Of a DNA stretch of 64,000 bases, positions 23,753-35,230 are shown piece by piece. The stretch's first letter is position 1. Every line of letters begins with the position of its first letter. The notes below the pieces were generated by a model. It worked only from the letters and a program-made list of their open reading frames with translations. It had not been told where the DNA came from and made no database searches. A program made the position numbers and the translations under genes. The DNA comes from Hymenopus coronatus (Eukaryota > Arthropoda > Insecta > Mantodea > Hymenopodidae), in contig CM060881.1 of the NCBI GenBank assembly GCA_030762935.1, positions 102,252,501 through 102,316,500 on the forward strand, written 5' to 3'.

Positions 23753-23975
23753 TCACTTTCTCTACACGTACTGTATACATAATGTAAAGAAAAGGTATTG
23801 TATTCCACCCAAAATTCGATACCGAGATTTTATGGCAAATACATGTTTTGAGACCCCCTGAATCCAAAAAAAATCTTAATTTTGCATAACTTATAAACCG
23901 TAATAGATAAAAATGTATAGCATAAAAATGTAGATTGTGTTAAAACACACAACTTACGTCATATACCTCAAAATT
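23753..23975 (-). mobile_element. Family A repeat, copy A12, internally deleted
   Basis: The tail complement CACTTTCTCTACACGTACTG at 23756-23775 is followed by GTATTGTATTCCACCC. After CTGAATCC the copy jumps to TTTGCATAACTTATAAACCG, losing the middle of the element, and fades after about 23970. Confidence 0.75.
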
Positions 23976-24442
23976 CGTAAGATATCAATATCTTGTGAAC
24001 ATAAAATGGCACACAATGGAAAAACTTCAGTTTATTTAAGTGTAATATCTTTTAATAGTATTATGGAAAATGTAAATAACATGTAGATATGTTATGTGTA
24101 TTTTTCATTTCAAGTTACGGTTAATTTGTATGTACTTGCTAAGTATGGTACTAATGAGAGCCATAAAATATAAAACAATAGAATTATGTTTCAACATAGG
24201 GTCTTTAGTTAGCTGATTAATTTCCTATGGTTCCTAAGTAGAGCACAGGGCATCGTTACCATGTTTCTCTGATCGTATTTCAATTTCTTGTTCGTGAGTT
24301 CGCTTCTATATGCCATGATCCACTCGTCGCACACAGATGGTACTGTAGGCCGAAATCACGACTTGTGGACGCGAAAACGGGGCAATTTGCCAGGAACCCC
24401 CCTCTTTCAACGTATGGAGTTCTATTATGTGCAAATAAACAT
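23976..24442. other. Unassigned sequence
   Basis: AT-rich and then moderately GC-rich from 24300. No gene was recognised, and the overlapping short frames on both strands have no known domain. Confidence 0.35.
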
Positions 24443-24505
24443 TGCGCGGGACCATGTTAAGAATTTTTGCATCCGAAAAATTATCCATCACCCCCCAGGA
24501 CGAAT
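24443..24505 (-). mobile_element. tRNA-derived SINE, family B, fragment
   Basis: ACCATGTTAAGAATTTTTGCATCCGAAAAATT matches, with substitutions, the family B block seen at 47353-47385. The tRNA-like head that should follow is not recognisable. Confidence 0.5.
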
Positions 24506-24774
24506 AAAAGAGTAAAATTCATATATTGATACTTAAGAAATATAAAACATGTTTAAATATGATTAGAGTTTATCTCACAATGTATTTAATATGTCAGAAT
24601 TGAATAGTAATTGTAATTAACATTGCCACTGTCGCTAATTTGTATTTGTGAATAGAATTAAGGGAAATTATATCATAATAACGAGAATACATTTTGGCAA
24701 ACGTTTCTTCAGCTTTTATAACACATCGAATGCTGTATTGCGTCAGTTAGGACCACACGTGACTGAAAATGTAA

Positions 24775-24965
24775 TGGCGTTTTATTTATGGACGCTCTTT
24801 AACTGCTGTGGTTCTCAGCGTCCCATTCTATACTGGGCGTGAAAGACCGCTTAATTTTTCTTAGATGCCTCTCTATCAGCCTTGAGGTTCTTTTACGTGC
24901 CGTAAATCTATGACACGAGACCAACGGCTTTACTTCCCTTCCGAAGGAAGAACGTGACTAACGAG
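24775..24965 (-). mobile_element. tRNA-derived SINE, family B, body without head
   Basis: Blocks shared with the 47.2-kb copy: ACGCTCTTTAACTGCTGTGG, TCTCAGCGTCCCATTCTA, GGGCGTGAAAGACCGCTTAA, TTGAGGTTCTTTTACGTGCC and CCCTTCCGAAGGAAG. The copy stops before the tRNA-derived part, which would lie at its plus-strand right end. Confidence 0.8.
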
Positions 24966-25340
24966 ATAGACAAGCTGCGGCGCGAATTAGCGTTACATAG
25001 TAATTGTGATTTTAAACATGGCTAACATTAAATTTCTCCATAATTAACTGTTTCTTTACTACGAATTTAACAATGTATTTCTCTGTGTAGAACATAGATG
25101 TATTACGCGTCTTTTGTTTTACTTAATTTTTTTATCCTTTTTATGAAATTTTTATTTAATCTAACATTTATACAGGTCAATTATCAAATTTACAAATAAT
25201 ATATCCACAATAGCTTGAGATCACAGATCTAGTTAGAAGTGAATCTAGTTGCTGTCAGAATATTACATGGCTAAAACAAGGAAACATTGAAATTAAATGC
25301 TAGATAAATAATCATGATGAAATACTAGAAAAGTCTAAAT
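24966..25340. other. Unassigned AT-rich sequence
   Basis: No gene, RNA or repeat was recognised. Confidence 0.4.
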
Positions 25341-25344
25341 TATG

Positions 25345-25720
25345 CAAATAAATCTAGCAAGAGTTGCCAAATATGGTGAATCACTTTACTCCGTAATACT
25401 AAAATACAGGCACCAGTTGATAATGTGTCCCAAAATATGCCCTAGGGAGGTTCAAAATCCTAAGGATGTCATCCTGCGCATGGGTCCAAGGAGTAGAGGA
25501 CGGACAGGATTCGAAGCAGGGTATCTGGTCGCCTACAGAGATCACAGTCCGGCGTAGACTTCATACCAATATGGAGGAGGATGAGGATGGTGTTGGTCAC
25601 TACTTGATACCATTTGCTGCGTTGTCGAATGGTGAGAACTGGGTGGTTTAAATCACGCCACACTCGGCGCCAATTATACAGCGGGGCTTGCAGCACCGTC
25701 CTTGGAGTCGGAAACTGGTC
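25345..25720 (-). pseudogene. LINE (non-LTR retrotransposon) C-terminal remnant
   Basis: The minus-strand open frame at 25696-25469 has the look of the region after the reverse transcriptase in non-LTR retrotransposons. It has an aromatic WRRVWRDLNHP segment, KWYQVVTN, then a degenerate zinc-knuckle (CDLCRRPDTLLR) in which the expected His and last Cys are lost. Further LINE-like residues continue downstream of the frame in broken form. It is truncated at both ends and cannot be active. The clade cannot be set from this fragment. Confidence 0.6.
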
Positions 25721-26604
25721 CCAAACGGGTCATGACTGTGCCGGAAGAATCACGTGACTTCAGCTCGCGCGGAGTCTATCTTGCTAGATATGACTCCAAA
25801 GCATACTCGACTTGGGCATATTTCACTATAATTACACAGACTAGAAGAAAAATAAGATATTACATACTTTAAATAATTGTGTGTTGTGAAATAATTATTG
25901 TACGTATATGTAAATATATTATTGTAAAGTTGAGAATTAGACTAAAGCCATCAAAAATTCCCCTTACAAGTGAGGTTAATTATGTCGTTGAAAATAATAT
26001 TGTAATTATGTACATATTTACCTTCACCCAACCCATCTTAAAACACGAGAACTAGGTAAAGAATTATATACTGACAGAGTGAGGCTGGAAGGTTGCTTAA
26101 AAAATATACATAAACATGGACAGAACCAAACTCAGCAGTAGCCTTAGCGAGCAGTTACATTCTGCTATTTGTCTCAACATTCAGACCACACAGGTGGTAT
26201 ATCAATTCTGTGATCCCACTAAAACTTTGTTTTAGCGACAAAAAATAATTCGCTAACAAATTGTTTCCAAAAAATGAGTTGAAAGATACAGAGAGCACAT
26301 CTTCGATACCATTGGTAGGACTATCAACGTCATACTGACTTCACTTCATCATACCACCGCACCCATTAATAAGTTGTATTAGTAAAGCCATAGATGATAA
26401 TAGGTGTCAACATTATTTATAACGTTGGTTATATTGAAACGTTATCTGGGATTAGTTATTTTGTAATAACCTATTACAAATCTTTAACAATTTCTAAAGA
26501 CTATTTAGTATTTAAGTTTCAATAAGCACGCGATTTATTTTTAAATATACCAACAGTATTTCGTTTGCTTTGGTTCCTTAAACAATTTCCATTGTCCCTC
26601 TAGC
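25721..26604. other. Unassigned sequence
   Basis: The moderately GC-rich 25720-25800 may be more of the LINE relic. The rest is AT-rich with no recognisable feature. Confidence 0.35.
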
Positions 26605-27187
26605 TATCCAATAAGAATGCGACACGAAGATTATCAACAAAATACCCCCACCCTCAACTACATTTAACGCGGAACATTTTTCGAAAATTTTGATTTTTTC
26701 AAAAATGGCTCTAACAAATTTAATTGCAATACCGCATATTAAATATAGTTACATGAAATATAATTTATATGTTGGATTTTAAGGAAATATCTCCTGAAGA
26801 TATATTTATTCCGTGTGAATTTTGCTTAATTTAGCGTAACTGGTAAGCCGTAAGAGATAGATAAAAACTTACTATACAAAAAATTATATCTCGTTAAAAC
26901 CCACTCACTGTACATTTTTTAGACATTTCTTGTTAATGGTTTCAGTTTTAAAATAAAATTTGTCAACTCCTGGCAATACATTCACATGACGACTAGCTTT
27001 TACAAGATAGACTATCACTATAGTGGAGTTTCCCTTATTTCCCTTCTACCTACAAGAAAGCCAGTAATAAGACAATTTCTGTTAATGTTTTTCTCGATTA
27101 ACATGAAATAAATAGGAAAATAAGCTTTTTAACAGTAGTTTGGTACCGAGATGTAGATAAAAACATATGAATGGAGCACATAAGTTG
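26605..27187 (-). mobile_element. Family A repeat, copy A13, tail missing
   Basis: Minus-strand body from AAGAATGCGACACGAAGAT (26610) through TTTTTCAAAAATGGCTCTAAC, GTAACTGGTAAGCCGTAAGAG and the AGCTTTTACAAGATAGACTATC block to the head complement (ATATGAATGGAGCACATAAG) at about 27187. Confidence 0.8.
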
Positions 27188-27734
27188 GCAGCATCTACGT
27201 TAAATTGTTTCTGGCCCGGAAACAGTTGCTTCCCGCCTAGCAACCGCTGTTTTATCTTACTCCACCGTGCAACTTTTCATACTTTGGCTATTTAAGAAAG
27301 TAGTGGGAGGACATGGTGGGCTATACCAAGTCCAGACGACATCTTGGATGCTAGCGGCTCCGCAGTGGGTAAAAGCGTTATAGTTACATCTTTTCCTCAA
27401 AAATTTAAAGCCCAATGTTATTCATGCTTAACATGAAAAGCTTCATTTGCCTGTTTTTACACTTTCTCTGTTAGCAGGGGGACAAACAGTGAAATTATTG
27501 GTACACTGGAAGCTCAAATGATATATTGTACTGTTGTAAAGCAGTCATGGAGCATTATGCAGTGAAGTGATTGATGCGTAAGATCCGTTTGTATTGTTCG
27601 CACAGTAGTGCTTGATCATTGAATGGGACAATACGTTAAGCTGGTGCTAGCGGCATCGTTATAGCCTTTATGATGTTTTAGTTTTGGTTATGGATGGCAA
27701 CGAATATCTGATTAGGTATGAAATATTCAGTAGC
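27188..27734. other. Unassigned sequence
   Basis: GC content is moderately higher at 27205-27380 than in the flanks. No coding frame or repeat was recognised. Confidence 0.35.
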
Positions 27735-28512
27735 TATTTGTATAGCTCGTATGTACAACATATTTATTCCATCCAAAAATTCTATACCGAGATTTCACAA
27801 TAAATACAAGTTTTGAAGACCCTGAATCCAAACAAGGATTTTTAATTTATATGTATTTGTATGTAGACAGCATAACTCAAAAACAAAAATCCGGTTAAAT
27901 GCCAAACTTGATATTTCAGTTTAGAATTTTCCAACGATGTAACATGTAGACTATCAAGAAATTCCCACCTCGCAAAGTACACCTTACAGGGGAATTTTTT
28001 CAAAATTTTCGCTTTTGTAAAAACTGATTGTGACCACTTTGATTAAAATTCTATAATAATTATGTTTACATGGCAAAAATATATTTTCTGAAATTGTACT
28101 AATAGCTCCTAAAGTTTTCTTCATTCTGAATGATTTTTGCATATCTGGTAAGCCGTATGAGATAGACATAAACTACTATACAAAAATATACATCTCATTA
28201 AAACACGCAATGTATATAATTAACATGCATATCCTTGTTATTTATTTTAATTTTAATGTTCGCAAATTAAACTCAAATGGCTATTTTTCATTATTTTCTT
28301 TTTTATTTCTTGTCTTTTCTCTGGTCATACAAGGAAACCAAATTTCTATAACATAACAGCCAATTTTTTTTTAAACATTTGCTTATTACTTTAGCCTTTA
28401 ATTAATAAGATACTTTCTGCTAACGTTTATCTCGATGAGATAGAAGAATAATCTTTGAAAGTATAATCGGTTATAGAATAGATAAGAAAGTCATGTGAAT
28501 GGAACTTTCATA
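27735..28512 (-). mobile_element. Family A repeat, copy A14
   Basis: It runs from the tail (CGTATGTACAACATATTTATTCCATCC near 27750) through GCATATCTGGTAAGCCGTATGAG near 28138 to the head complement AAGTCATGTGAATGGAAC at 28488-28505. Confidence 0.82.
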
Positions 28513-28689
28513 GGAAAGTGATATGTGCCTAATTTATATAAAAGTATACTATTATTGTTAATATTATATAGTTGTTGGTAATATATTTTTGCTCGCAGAT
28601 ATTGAAGATATGTTTTATGGTAGATTTATTTATATTAAGTTGCCGGTTACAAATCTCAAATAAGTGTTCCATTAAAAAAGAACTGATAG

Positions 28690-29404
28690 AGAATATGTTC
28701 TATTTACTGTTTCTATATCTATTCTGAACAGCCATTCTTATAAAAGGTTATATTCTATTTGCTTCAGTTAATCTAAATAAAAATTACCAGAAATAGTCTT
28801 AATACTTAGCTCCTTGTACGCAGAAGAAAATCGATGTATGCGCTAAGTTAAAACGATAGATTTATCTTCTAGCAATGACCGGAGTAACAGAAAAGAAAGT
28901 TGAGTCACTGTCTCTCCTTTCAGAAAAGCTTAAGCATTGAAAACGTTCAAATTTAATCAGTAATATCTCGGAAATCGTTTAACTCTATTAGAGTGTATCT
29001 AATATAAATTGTGTGTCTTAACAGGATCTACATTTTCTGCTTAGTAAATTTTTGTCCGTCTCTTATGGTTTACGAGTAATGTAAAGGTGATCCAGAGTAC
29101 AGAGGTCTTCAGAGGCAATTCGCATATATTTCATTTTGCAATAAAAATTTCTTTCTCATATGTATTTTATTCAAAATCTTAGAGCTATTAGAGCAAATCA
29201 AAACTTCTAAAAAATCTTCCATATAAACCTTATTTTAGGGCGAGGTATTTTCCTTCCGTGCTGAACTTAAATATCGAATTTAATGTTTACATTTGCCCTC
29301 AAAACAAGTATTTTCGTGAGTTTTTTGCATTGAGTTTTTGGATAGAATCGATTTCTTCTCTACGTATTATGTAGATTGTACATTGCTAGTGAAATTAAGA
29401 AACA
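28690..29404 (+). mobile_element. Family A repeat, copy A15, decayed
   Basis: A weak head (ATATGTTCTATTTACTG) at about 28694, CTCTTATGGTTTACGAG near 29061, and a tail with TTCTCTACGTATTATGTAG and GCTAGTGAAATTAAG at about 29356-29400. Confidence 0.7.
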
Positions 29405-29507
29405 AATGTTTCCTCGTTTAATATATTGCTATTTTCCCAACTTTTGAAAACATACATAACAGTATCCCTTCTTACAGGGAATTATTATGCCGCAGATTTA
29501 ACTGCAT

Positions 29508-29508
<1 letters not shown>

Positions 29509-29554
<46 letters not shown>
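29509..29554. repeat. Poly-T tract of 46 bases
   Basis: An uninterrupted T run. It may be the remnant of a retrotransposed poly-A tail on the minus strand, but no recognisable element adjoins it. Confidence 0.95.
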
Positions 29555-29556
<2 letters not shown>

Positions 29557-29704
29557 GAAAATTATTAGAACGTCATAACCTGCCAAATATATGCGTTCCG
29601 CTCAACGATCAGCTGCACTATATCTGGTAGAATAACAGGCGCTAATAATTAATTAACATTTTCCGCACCTAGTAGACTAGGATCTGCACACAAGAGTACA
29701 CTAA

Positions 29705-29860
29705 GCGATCGGGATGGCTCAGGCGTATTTTTTGTAGTCCACATTCTGGAGGTTCCGGGTTTAAAACCCTTGCTCCATCAATCTGCCTGGGATTTTCCGT
29801 TATTTAACTCAGTTGCCAAGGTCAATATCGGATATTTAATATCACGACCTTGTTATTGGT
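29705..29860 (+). mobile_element. tRNA-derived SINE, family C, truncated
   Basis: An A box-like TGGCTCAGGCG at 29715-29725 and a B box-like GGGTTTAAAACC at 29758-29769 lie about 43 bp apart, matching the head layout of the 45-kb family C copy. The body is short and decayed. Confidence 0.6.
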
Positions 29861-29989
29861 TTCAAATTTAAATCCTTATATTTTCCACAAAAGGCATGTT
29901 TTTTTTCGTTTTTCTTGCTCCTAATTCGACAAAGAGTAAAAGCTCTCGTATAGTGACCACATATTAAAATACTCGACTCACTTTAACCT

Positions 29990-30260
29990 GGTTGATTACC
30001 TTTGTATACAATAAAATATATAATGAAACATTTATGGAAACGTTTTTCTGGATTAACGTGAAGTGATTTGAAGAATGCTATTTTTAGACCAATTTTAAAA
30101 TATTGTATAGAGAAAGTCATGTGCGTGTAACACATCCATTTTTATTAGAAATGTGTTCCACATATAGTATTTTATTCAAAAACTTAAAGCCACTTTCGAC
30201 AAAATCAAAGTTTTTGAAAAATCTTCCAAATAAATATATAATCTCTTCTTATTTTCATCT
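29990..30260. mobile_element. Two small family A fragments in opposite orientation
   Basis: A minus-strand head piece (GAGAAAGTCATGTGCGTGTAACACATCC at 30112-30139) is followed by a plus-strand body piece (TATTTTATTCAAAAACTTAAAGCCA near 30168). Both are decayed. Confidence 0.55.
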
Positions 30261-32469
30261 GCAAAATGTTCATAATGTTACCATTTTATAATGTAATATA
30301 TTTAAAAAAGAACGTTTACGAACAGCCTTTTGTAAATATCTTAAATCCTGAGATTCTTTAGATCTTCAGTTATGCGTCCCTCAATAGCTCATTAAATTCT
30401 TCTTCCAATTGAAGATATTGAAATAAGAAGAGAGGTCAAATTGGCGAAGTCATTTCGAATTGGAGCATATAAATTCATGGAAAATGATCTTCCGGTGTCC
30501 GAATAAAGGGAAATATCAGTCTTCAATTTTCTATCAAAGTCTTTCAACCTAAGAATACATTTTGTTTTCTGCCAACACAAAATTATTAATGTCACGTGCA
30601 TTTTAATTTTCGAATCCGCAATCACTTACTTAGTGGGTAACTGTTTTCTATGCAATACTTTAAGCATCCCCAACACTCTTGATTTTATGTTGCAGCAAAT
30701 AGCGTTGCTCCGTGTATGCAGTGGCAAGCACGTGACAGCAGGGATTGTCTCGCTTCCGTATAGTGTGTGCATGCGTCACTTTATAACGTCGAGAATAGAA
30801 AGTAATCCAACATGCACGCCATTGACTCCTAAGTGTAAATACTAACGGAAAATACATAATATATCGAATCTTTTATCAACCATGAACCTACATTATTGTA
30901 AATTACGTATTTTAAGGTGCATTACATATTTGAAATTCTAAATTTTGCATACTGCTACAGCATTAAAGAAATTATCTGTTGTGGCCTATCCGCACAGTTG
31001 CTCGAGCAGTGCACAGTAGACTTATCGCAGGAGCATCGAGCAAATATGTTTTCGTTAATTTATTTAAAAGGCAATCATTTTGTGCAGCCTGCACCTTTTT
31101 AATCGCAAACGTACTAGCTACAGTCTTCATCAATAAGAGTTTAACAATTAGTGCATATTTCACTTCCTCCGATATTCACTTTACGTTCGTGTCATCTTTT
31201 GAGTGATTTCCTTATATTAATATGTAATTATATTCATAACCTACACTTATATACTCCTAATATGAACACCCATCACGTTAACGGCAGTATTTTGATTATG
31301 TCTCTTTCCCTCTCTTTCTCCCACACACACACGCACACACACACATGATTGAAAAGGTTTGTGTTGCAACCTTATAGATATGTAGAAAAGGCTTTGAAAC
31401 GTAGATACGTTTGGCAACAGCGCGCTTTTCTTTACGGATGCTTGGGAAAATTACACTCCACGGTTAAGGTCAGGTGCTCTCAGAGTAGAATGCACGCTGG
31501 TTTTTTTTTCGATTTTGCTGTGAGCTTGTTGTTTCATTACAGAAACGATATTAACTTTAGAGTGGTGTTTAATTCCCTAGGTAGTTATTTTTGTATTTTA
31601 CGCAAAAAGTTTAATTAAACACATTTTTTGTATGGCACAAAGATAAAACAAAAAGTAATTAATACTTAAAAGTTTGATACACGTTTAATGCAGAAATCAA
31701 ATACGAGCTCTGGTTTTTAATTGCAAAATGCAAAAAGTGCATATGTTTATCGAAGCGTTCGGGATTAACAGTTATACTTCAACAATTCAAATACGTGTAC
31801 GTAAACAGAAATATTAAATGTGGCGAAAGGATTCGTTTATAGATATAGGTTAATAAACGGAGCGGCCTATATTGATCCGTTGTGGTTAACATCCCCCGGG
31901 AGTGTTGAATGAAGTAAAGGAACCAAGAACGCTACACCTGCAAACAAACCACAAAGACGCGCCGAAGTCCCCATCAATTCGAAGACCAATTCCCTTGAGT
32001 TGCTAAAGCGGAAGATGGACGATCCGCCGGCAAAGCAGTCATCTATAGTTTACCCAGAGTAAGGGCTACAGGTTAGGCTGATAGATGACCCTTATTTCAG
32101 ACTTCTATACAACTGAGACTTACTGTTCGTGTCTCTAAACTGCGTTCCGCAGAAGCGACAGTAATTTTAATTAATTCTAATTAATATTTTCTCGTATATT
32201 ACTATTAATATTATTGCTACCTCTGCTAATATTTAAGTCGGTATACCAAGCAGCAGGCAACTGTCCATTCAACAGAAAAACTTTCAAGGTTTCAATAATG
32301 GTTGTAGCTGGAGGTATTCACTATACGTGATCTGCTGGTCAACTTTTGTAATAATTTCGGCATTAAAGAAGACCTGATGGAAAAAATAGCGGTAGCTGCA
32401 GTCAGGGATAACTTTATATCTTGAAAAACCACCTTTAAGTTACCTAACTTTTTTCCAGTCATGTCCCCC
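30261..32469. other. Mostly unassigned, less repetitive stretch
   Basis: No family A or SINE copy is recognised here. A (CA)n tract lies at 31322-31346. Open patches that I cannot name occur at 30633-30857 (open on both strands), 30979-31206, 31349-31618 and 31910-32060. This is the longest part of the window without a recognised mobile element and could include host sequence, but I see no domain that proves it. Confidence 0.4.
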
Positions 32470-32728
32470 GTGATCTAGGGGTAATATGCTAGTCTCTGGT
32501 TCTCAAGGTTGCAGACTGCAACTCGGCGTAAGGCGTTGCATTTTTTCGGGCTTAAACATCCTTAGCATGGCTTCCTTCAGAAGGGAATAAAGCGGTTAGT
32601 CCCATGTCGTAGACTAACGCACGTAAAAGAATCTCAAGCATGATAAAGAACCTCAACAAAATTTAGCGGCCTTTCACACCCATTAAAAATGGAATGGTGA
32701 GCACTTAAAGAGCTTTCATAAACAAAAC
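32470..32728 (+). mobile_element. tRNA-derived SINE, family B, diverged copy with head
   Basis: The tRNA-like start (GTGATCTAGGGGTAATATGC near 32470) is followed by the body CGGGCTTAAACATCCTTAGC, GCTTCCTTCAGAAGGGAATAAAGC, CACGTAAAAGAATCTCAAGC and GCACTTAAAGAGC. It is the reverse complement of the order seen at 47.2 kb, so it reads on the plus strand. The B box is mutated. Confidence 0.75.
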
Positions 32729-32932
32729 TCAAGTTTTCTCTTTATATTTTTACACAATTAATTGAATATAAATTTATAGAATTTTCTCCTGTTGTTGTAT
32801 TTTAAATTATTTGTATTTTTAAATATGTGTTGGTATGCCTTGTATATAAGAATAAACTTATTATTCTAAAGATTGTGCATTTTTTCTAAAATGGCTACCC
32901 AAACAAGGAAGTTGAAAGTAACATAAGGTTTA

Positions 32933-32934
<2 letters not shown>

Positions 32935-32978
<44 letters not shown>
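32935..32978. repeat. (TTA)n microsatellite
   Basis: About 44 bp of TTA repeats immediately to the left of a SINE insertion. Confidence 0.9.
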
Positions 32979-32980
<2 letters not shown>

Positions 32981-32991
32981 TATTATATGAA

Positions 32992-33240
32992 GGTCGTCTC
33001 CTTAGCGCGGTGATAGCGCGGCTGCTTATCAAGTGGGAGACCTGGGTTCGATCCCCAGTACCGGCGTGGGGATTTTTCCCCCGCTGGGAGACCTGGCCCG
33101 GGTAAGGTCCCTGGTGGGCCAATTGAGGAGCTACTTGATGGAGAAGTAGCAGCTCCAGGTCATGAGGACCGCATTAACTCACCCTAAAATACTGCACCCC
33201 ATCCTGACGTCTGTAGTGGACCGAGATGGGAGATGGAGTC
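32992..33240 (+). mobile_element. tRNA-derived SINE, family E, apparently young
   Basis: A 249-bp insertion bracketed by perfect 13-bp duplications ATTATTATATGAA (32979-32991 and 33241-33253). The head has an A box-like TAGCGCGGTGATAG and a consensus B box GGTTCGATCCC, and resembles an Asp-type tRNA in the GTGGGAGACC-B box part. The body is GC-rich, with GGGGATTTTTCCCCC and CTGGCCCGGGTAAGG. Intact duplications and clean boxes suggest a recent insertion. Only one copy lies in this window. Confidence 0.88.
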
Positions 33241-33253
33241 ATTATTATATGAA

Positions 33254-33624
33254 ACAGCCGACTTGTAATGTAAACGCCAGGGAATCTAAACTAATGGCAG
33301 AAATGAAAGTGTACACGTATCTGTGGAACGCTCTGTACATTTTAGATAAACATTAGTCATCCAATGTTTTTAGAAGGTAAGCTTCCTTATACTGCAGCTC
33401 CCAAGAGAGAAATATTTCTGGAAAATATACTAAAACCGTCATGGATTCTCCTGAGTGTTGAAGCCACTACAAAAGGCGGACCCGAGGAAGAAGACAGACA
33501 CTTCAAGGAAACTGCCAACTGCTATTCTCATAGAGGCTCCTCAAGAGAAAGAAAAGCAAATAAGGACAAGAACTAAGGGCATCAGAAGAAGATGATTTTA
33601 TACCAAAACATTCAAAGCACTTAA
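33254..33624. other. Unassigned sequence
   Basis: A forward frame of about 70 codons at 33364-33576 (charged C-terminal half) has no domain I recognise. Confidence 0.35.
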
Positions 33625-34312
33625 GAGATACACAAAAGCTTACCACACAAAACATGTAGTTCTTATTAAACGCACATATTTTGTCACAAACAACTTTTTT
33701 GTAGGGTTAACCATTTCTGAGATGTTCCTTGTTATTGGTTTCACTTTTGAAGCCATCTCTCGCTTCATATCTATTTTGGTTTACTCCTGGCCATGTGAAG
33801 AGAACCGAATCTCAATTGTTTCACATAGCTACCAGCTATTAAATGATTTGGATTGGTAGACTCAGACTGAAAAATTCAATCCCATAGCAGGGATTTGAAC
33901 GACAGTTGCTCTAACCACTGAGCTTTTATGGCAATATACCGATACAGCATTGAATTCGTCAACGTACTCGCACCAAGGATAATTTAAATTGTTTTCAGAT
34001 GAGATACTCCAATGGCGACTTAAATATCGTAAGTCTCGGAATTCATTGTTGAACCGAACTATTGGGTTCAATTGCAGCTATACAACTCCTGGTCTACACT
34101 CGGGTTGTGTGGGAAAACAATGAATTAATGTTTTAAAAGAGTTATCTGTCGCTTTAGCCAAGTCTATTCCCTTATTTCCCTTCTACTTACAAGAAATAAG
34201 TAACATGATCATTTCTGCTAAGGCTTTATCTCAACTAGCATGACATACACAAAAGAATAATCTTGTTTAATAATAATTTGTTGGTATTTAAAGCCATGTA
34301 AATGAAACATAT
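33625..34312 (-). mobile_element. Family A repeat, copy A17, interrupted by a SINE
   Basis: Minus-strand family blocks run from AGCTTACCACACAAAACATGTAG (33638) to ACATAGCTACCAGC (33825-33838), then resume after the SINE at about 34127 with GTTATCTGTCGCTTTAGCC. The head complement ends near 34310. The hairpin end is missing. Confidence 0.8.
33840..34126 (-). mobile_element. tRNA-derived SINE, family D, nested in family A copy A17
   Basis: It contains TTGGTAGACTCAGACTG, GCAGGGATTTGAAC (B box on the minus strand), CAGTTGCTCTAACCACTGAGC (A box on the minus strand), ACTCCAATGGCGACTTA and ACAACTCCTGGTCTACAC. About 20 bp between the two boxes is deleted, so it could not be transcribed normally now. 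Confidence 0.82.
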
Positions 34313-34345
34313 AAGATATTTATACCTTTAAATCTTACTTTTGTT

Positions 34346-35230
34346 GCAATTTTTACTTTCTCTATCCCCGTATGTACAATGTACATAGGGATAGAGAAAT
34401 ATTGTATTCCACCCAAAAATTCGATACCAAGATTTCAACGGAAATACATGTTTTAGGACCCCTGTATCCATAAAAAGCATTTTCAGAAAAAGGTCTGTGT
34501 GTCTGTGACCACGATAACTCAAAAACGAATAGTAGCTAAACTACCAAGCTTGGTATTTAAGTTTAATATTTTTCAGGGATGCGACACGAAGATTTTGAAA
34601 AAAATCCACCCACCCCAAACTACCCTTTACAGGAAACTTTTTTCGAAAATGTTGATTTTCTAAAAAATGGCTCTAACGATTTTGATTAAAGTATCGTATA
34701 TTAAAGATATTTACCTGAAAAATAAAATGTATATCTTGAATTCTCTGGGAGTAGCTTCTGAGGAACTGTTTATTCTTTGCTTAATTTGCCATAACTAGTA
34801 AACGGTAAGACATAGACAAAAGCTTACTATACAAAAAATGTAGTTTTTTTTTTTTTAAACTACACAAGTTATGTAAAATACATTTTTCTCGTTGAGCTTA
34901 CCGTTTTCAAGGTTTTAGGTTAGTTTCAGTTGTGGGGTTCTTATACTTTTCTCAGACGGGAGTGTCCGTTTTTCTTTTGTTCTACTCCTGGCCAAGAAAA
35001 GAAGCGATTTGTAATGACAATCCCATAACGACAGTTTTTAAAACATTTGACTATTGGTTTAGTCTAGTGTATTCCCTTAATTTCTTCCTACTTATACGGA
35101 ACTAAATAATAAGAACATTGTGCTAATGAGTACCACGATTAGCAAGGTGCAGAAAGAAGAATAATCTTACGTAAGAAGTTTGCAGAACAGCTAGAGAAAA
35201 TCATGTGAGTGTAGCACATCAGATTTTTTA
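34346..35230 (-). mobile_element. Family A repeat, copy A18, full length
   Basis: It runs from the tail complement TTTTTACTTTCTCTATCCCC (34349-34368), with GTATGTACAATGTACATAGGG as the hairpin core, to the head complement (AAATCATGTGAGTGTAGCACATCAG) at about 35227. It lies only about 35 bp from the head of A17 in the same orientation. Confidence 0.87.

Noticed and set aside
32992..33065. Possible tRNA-Asp gene
   Set aside because: The internal boxes are good, but the sequence continues into a GC-rich body and is flanked by a target duplication. It is the head of a SINE, and a paired acceptor stem is not evident.
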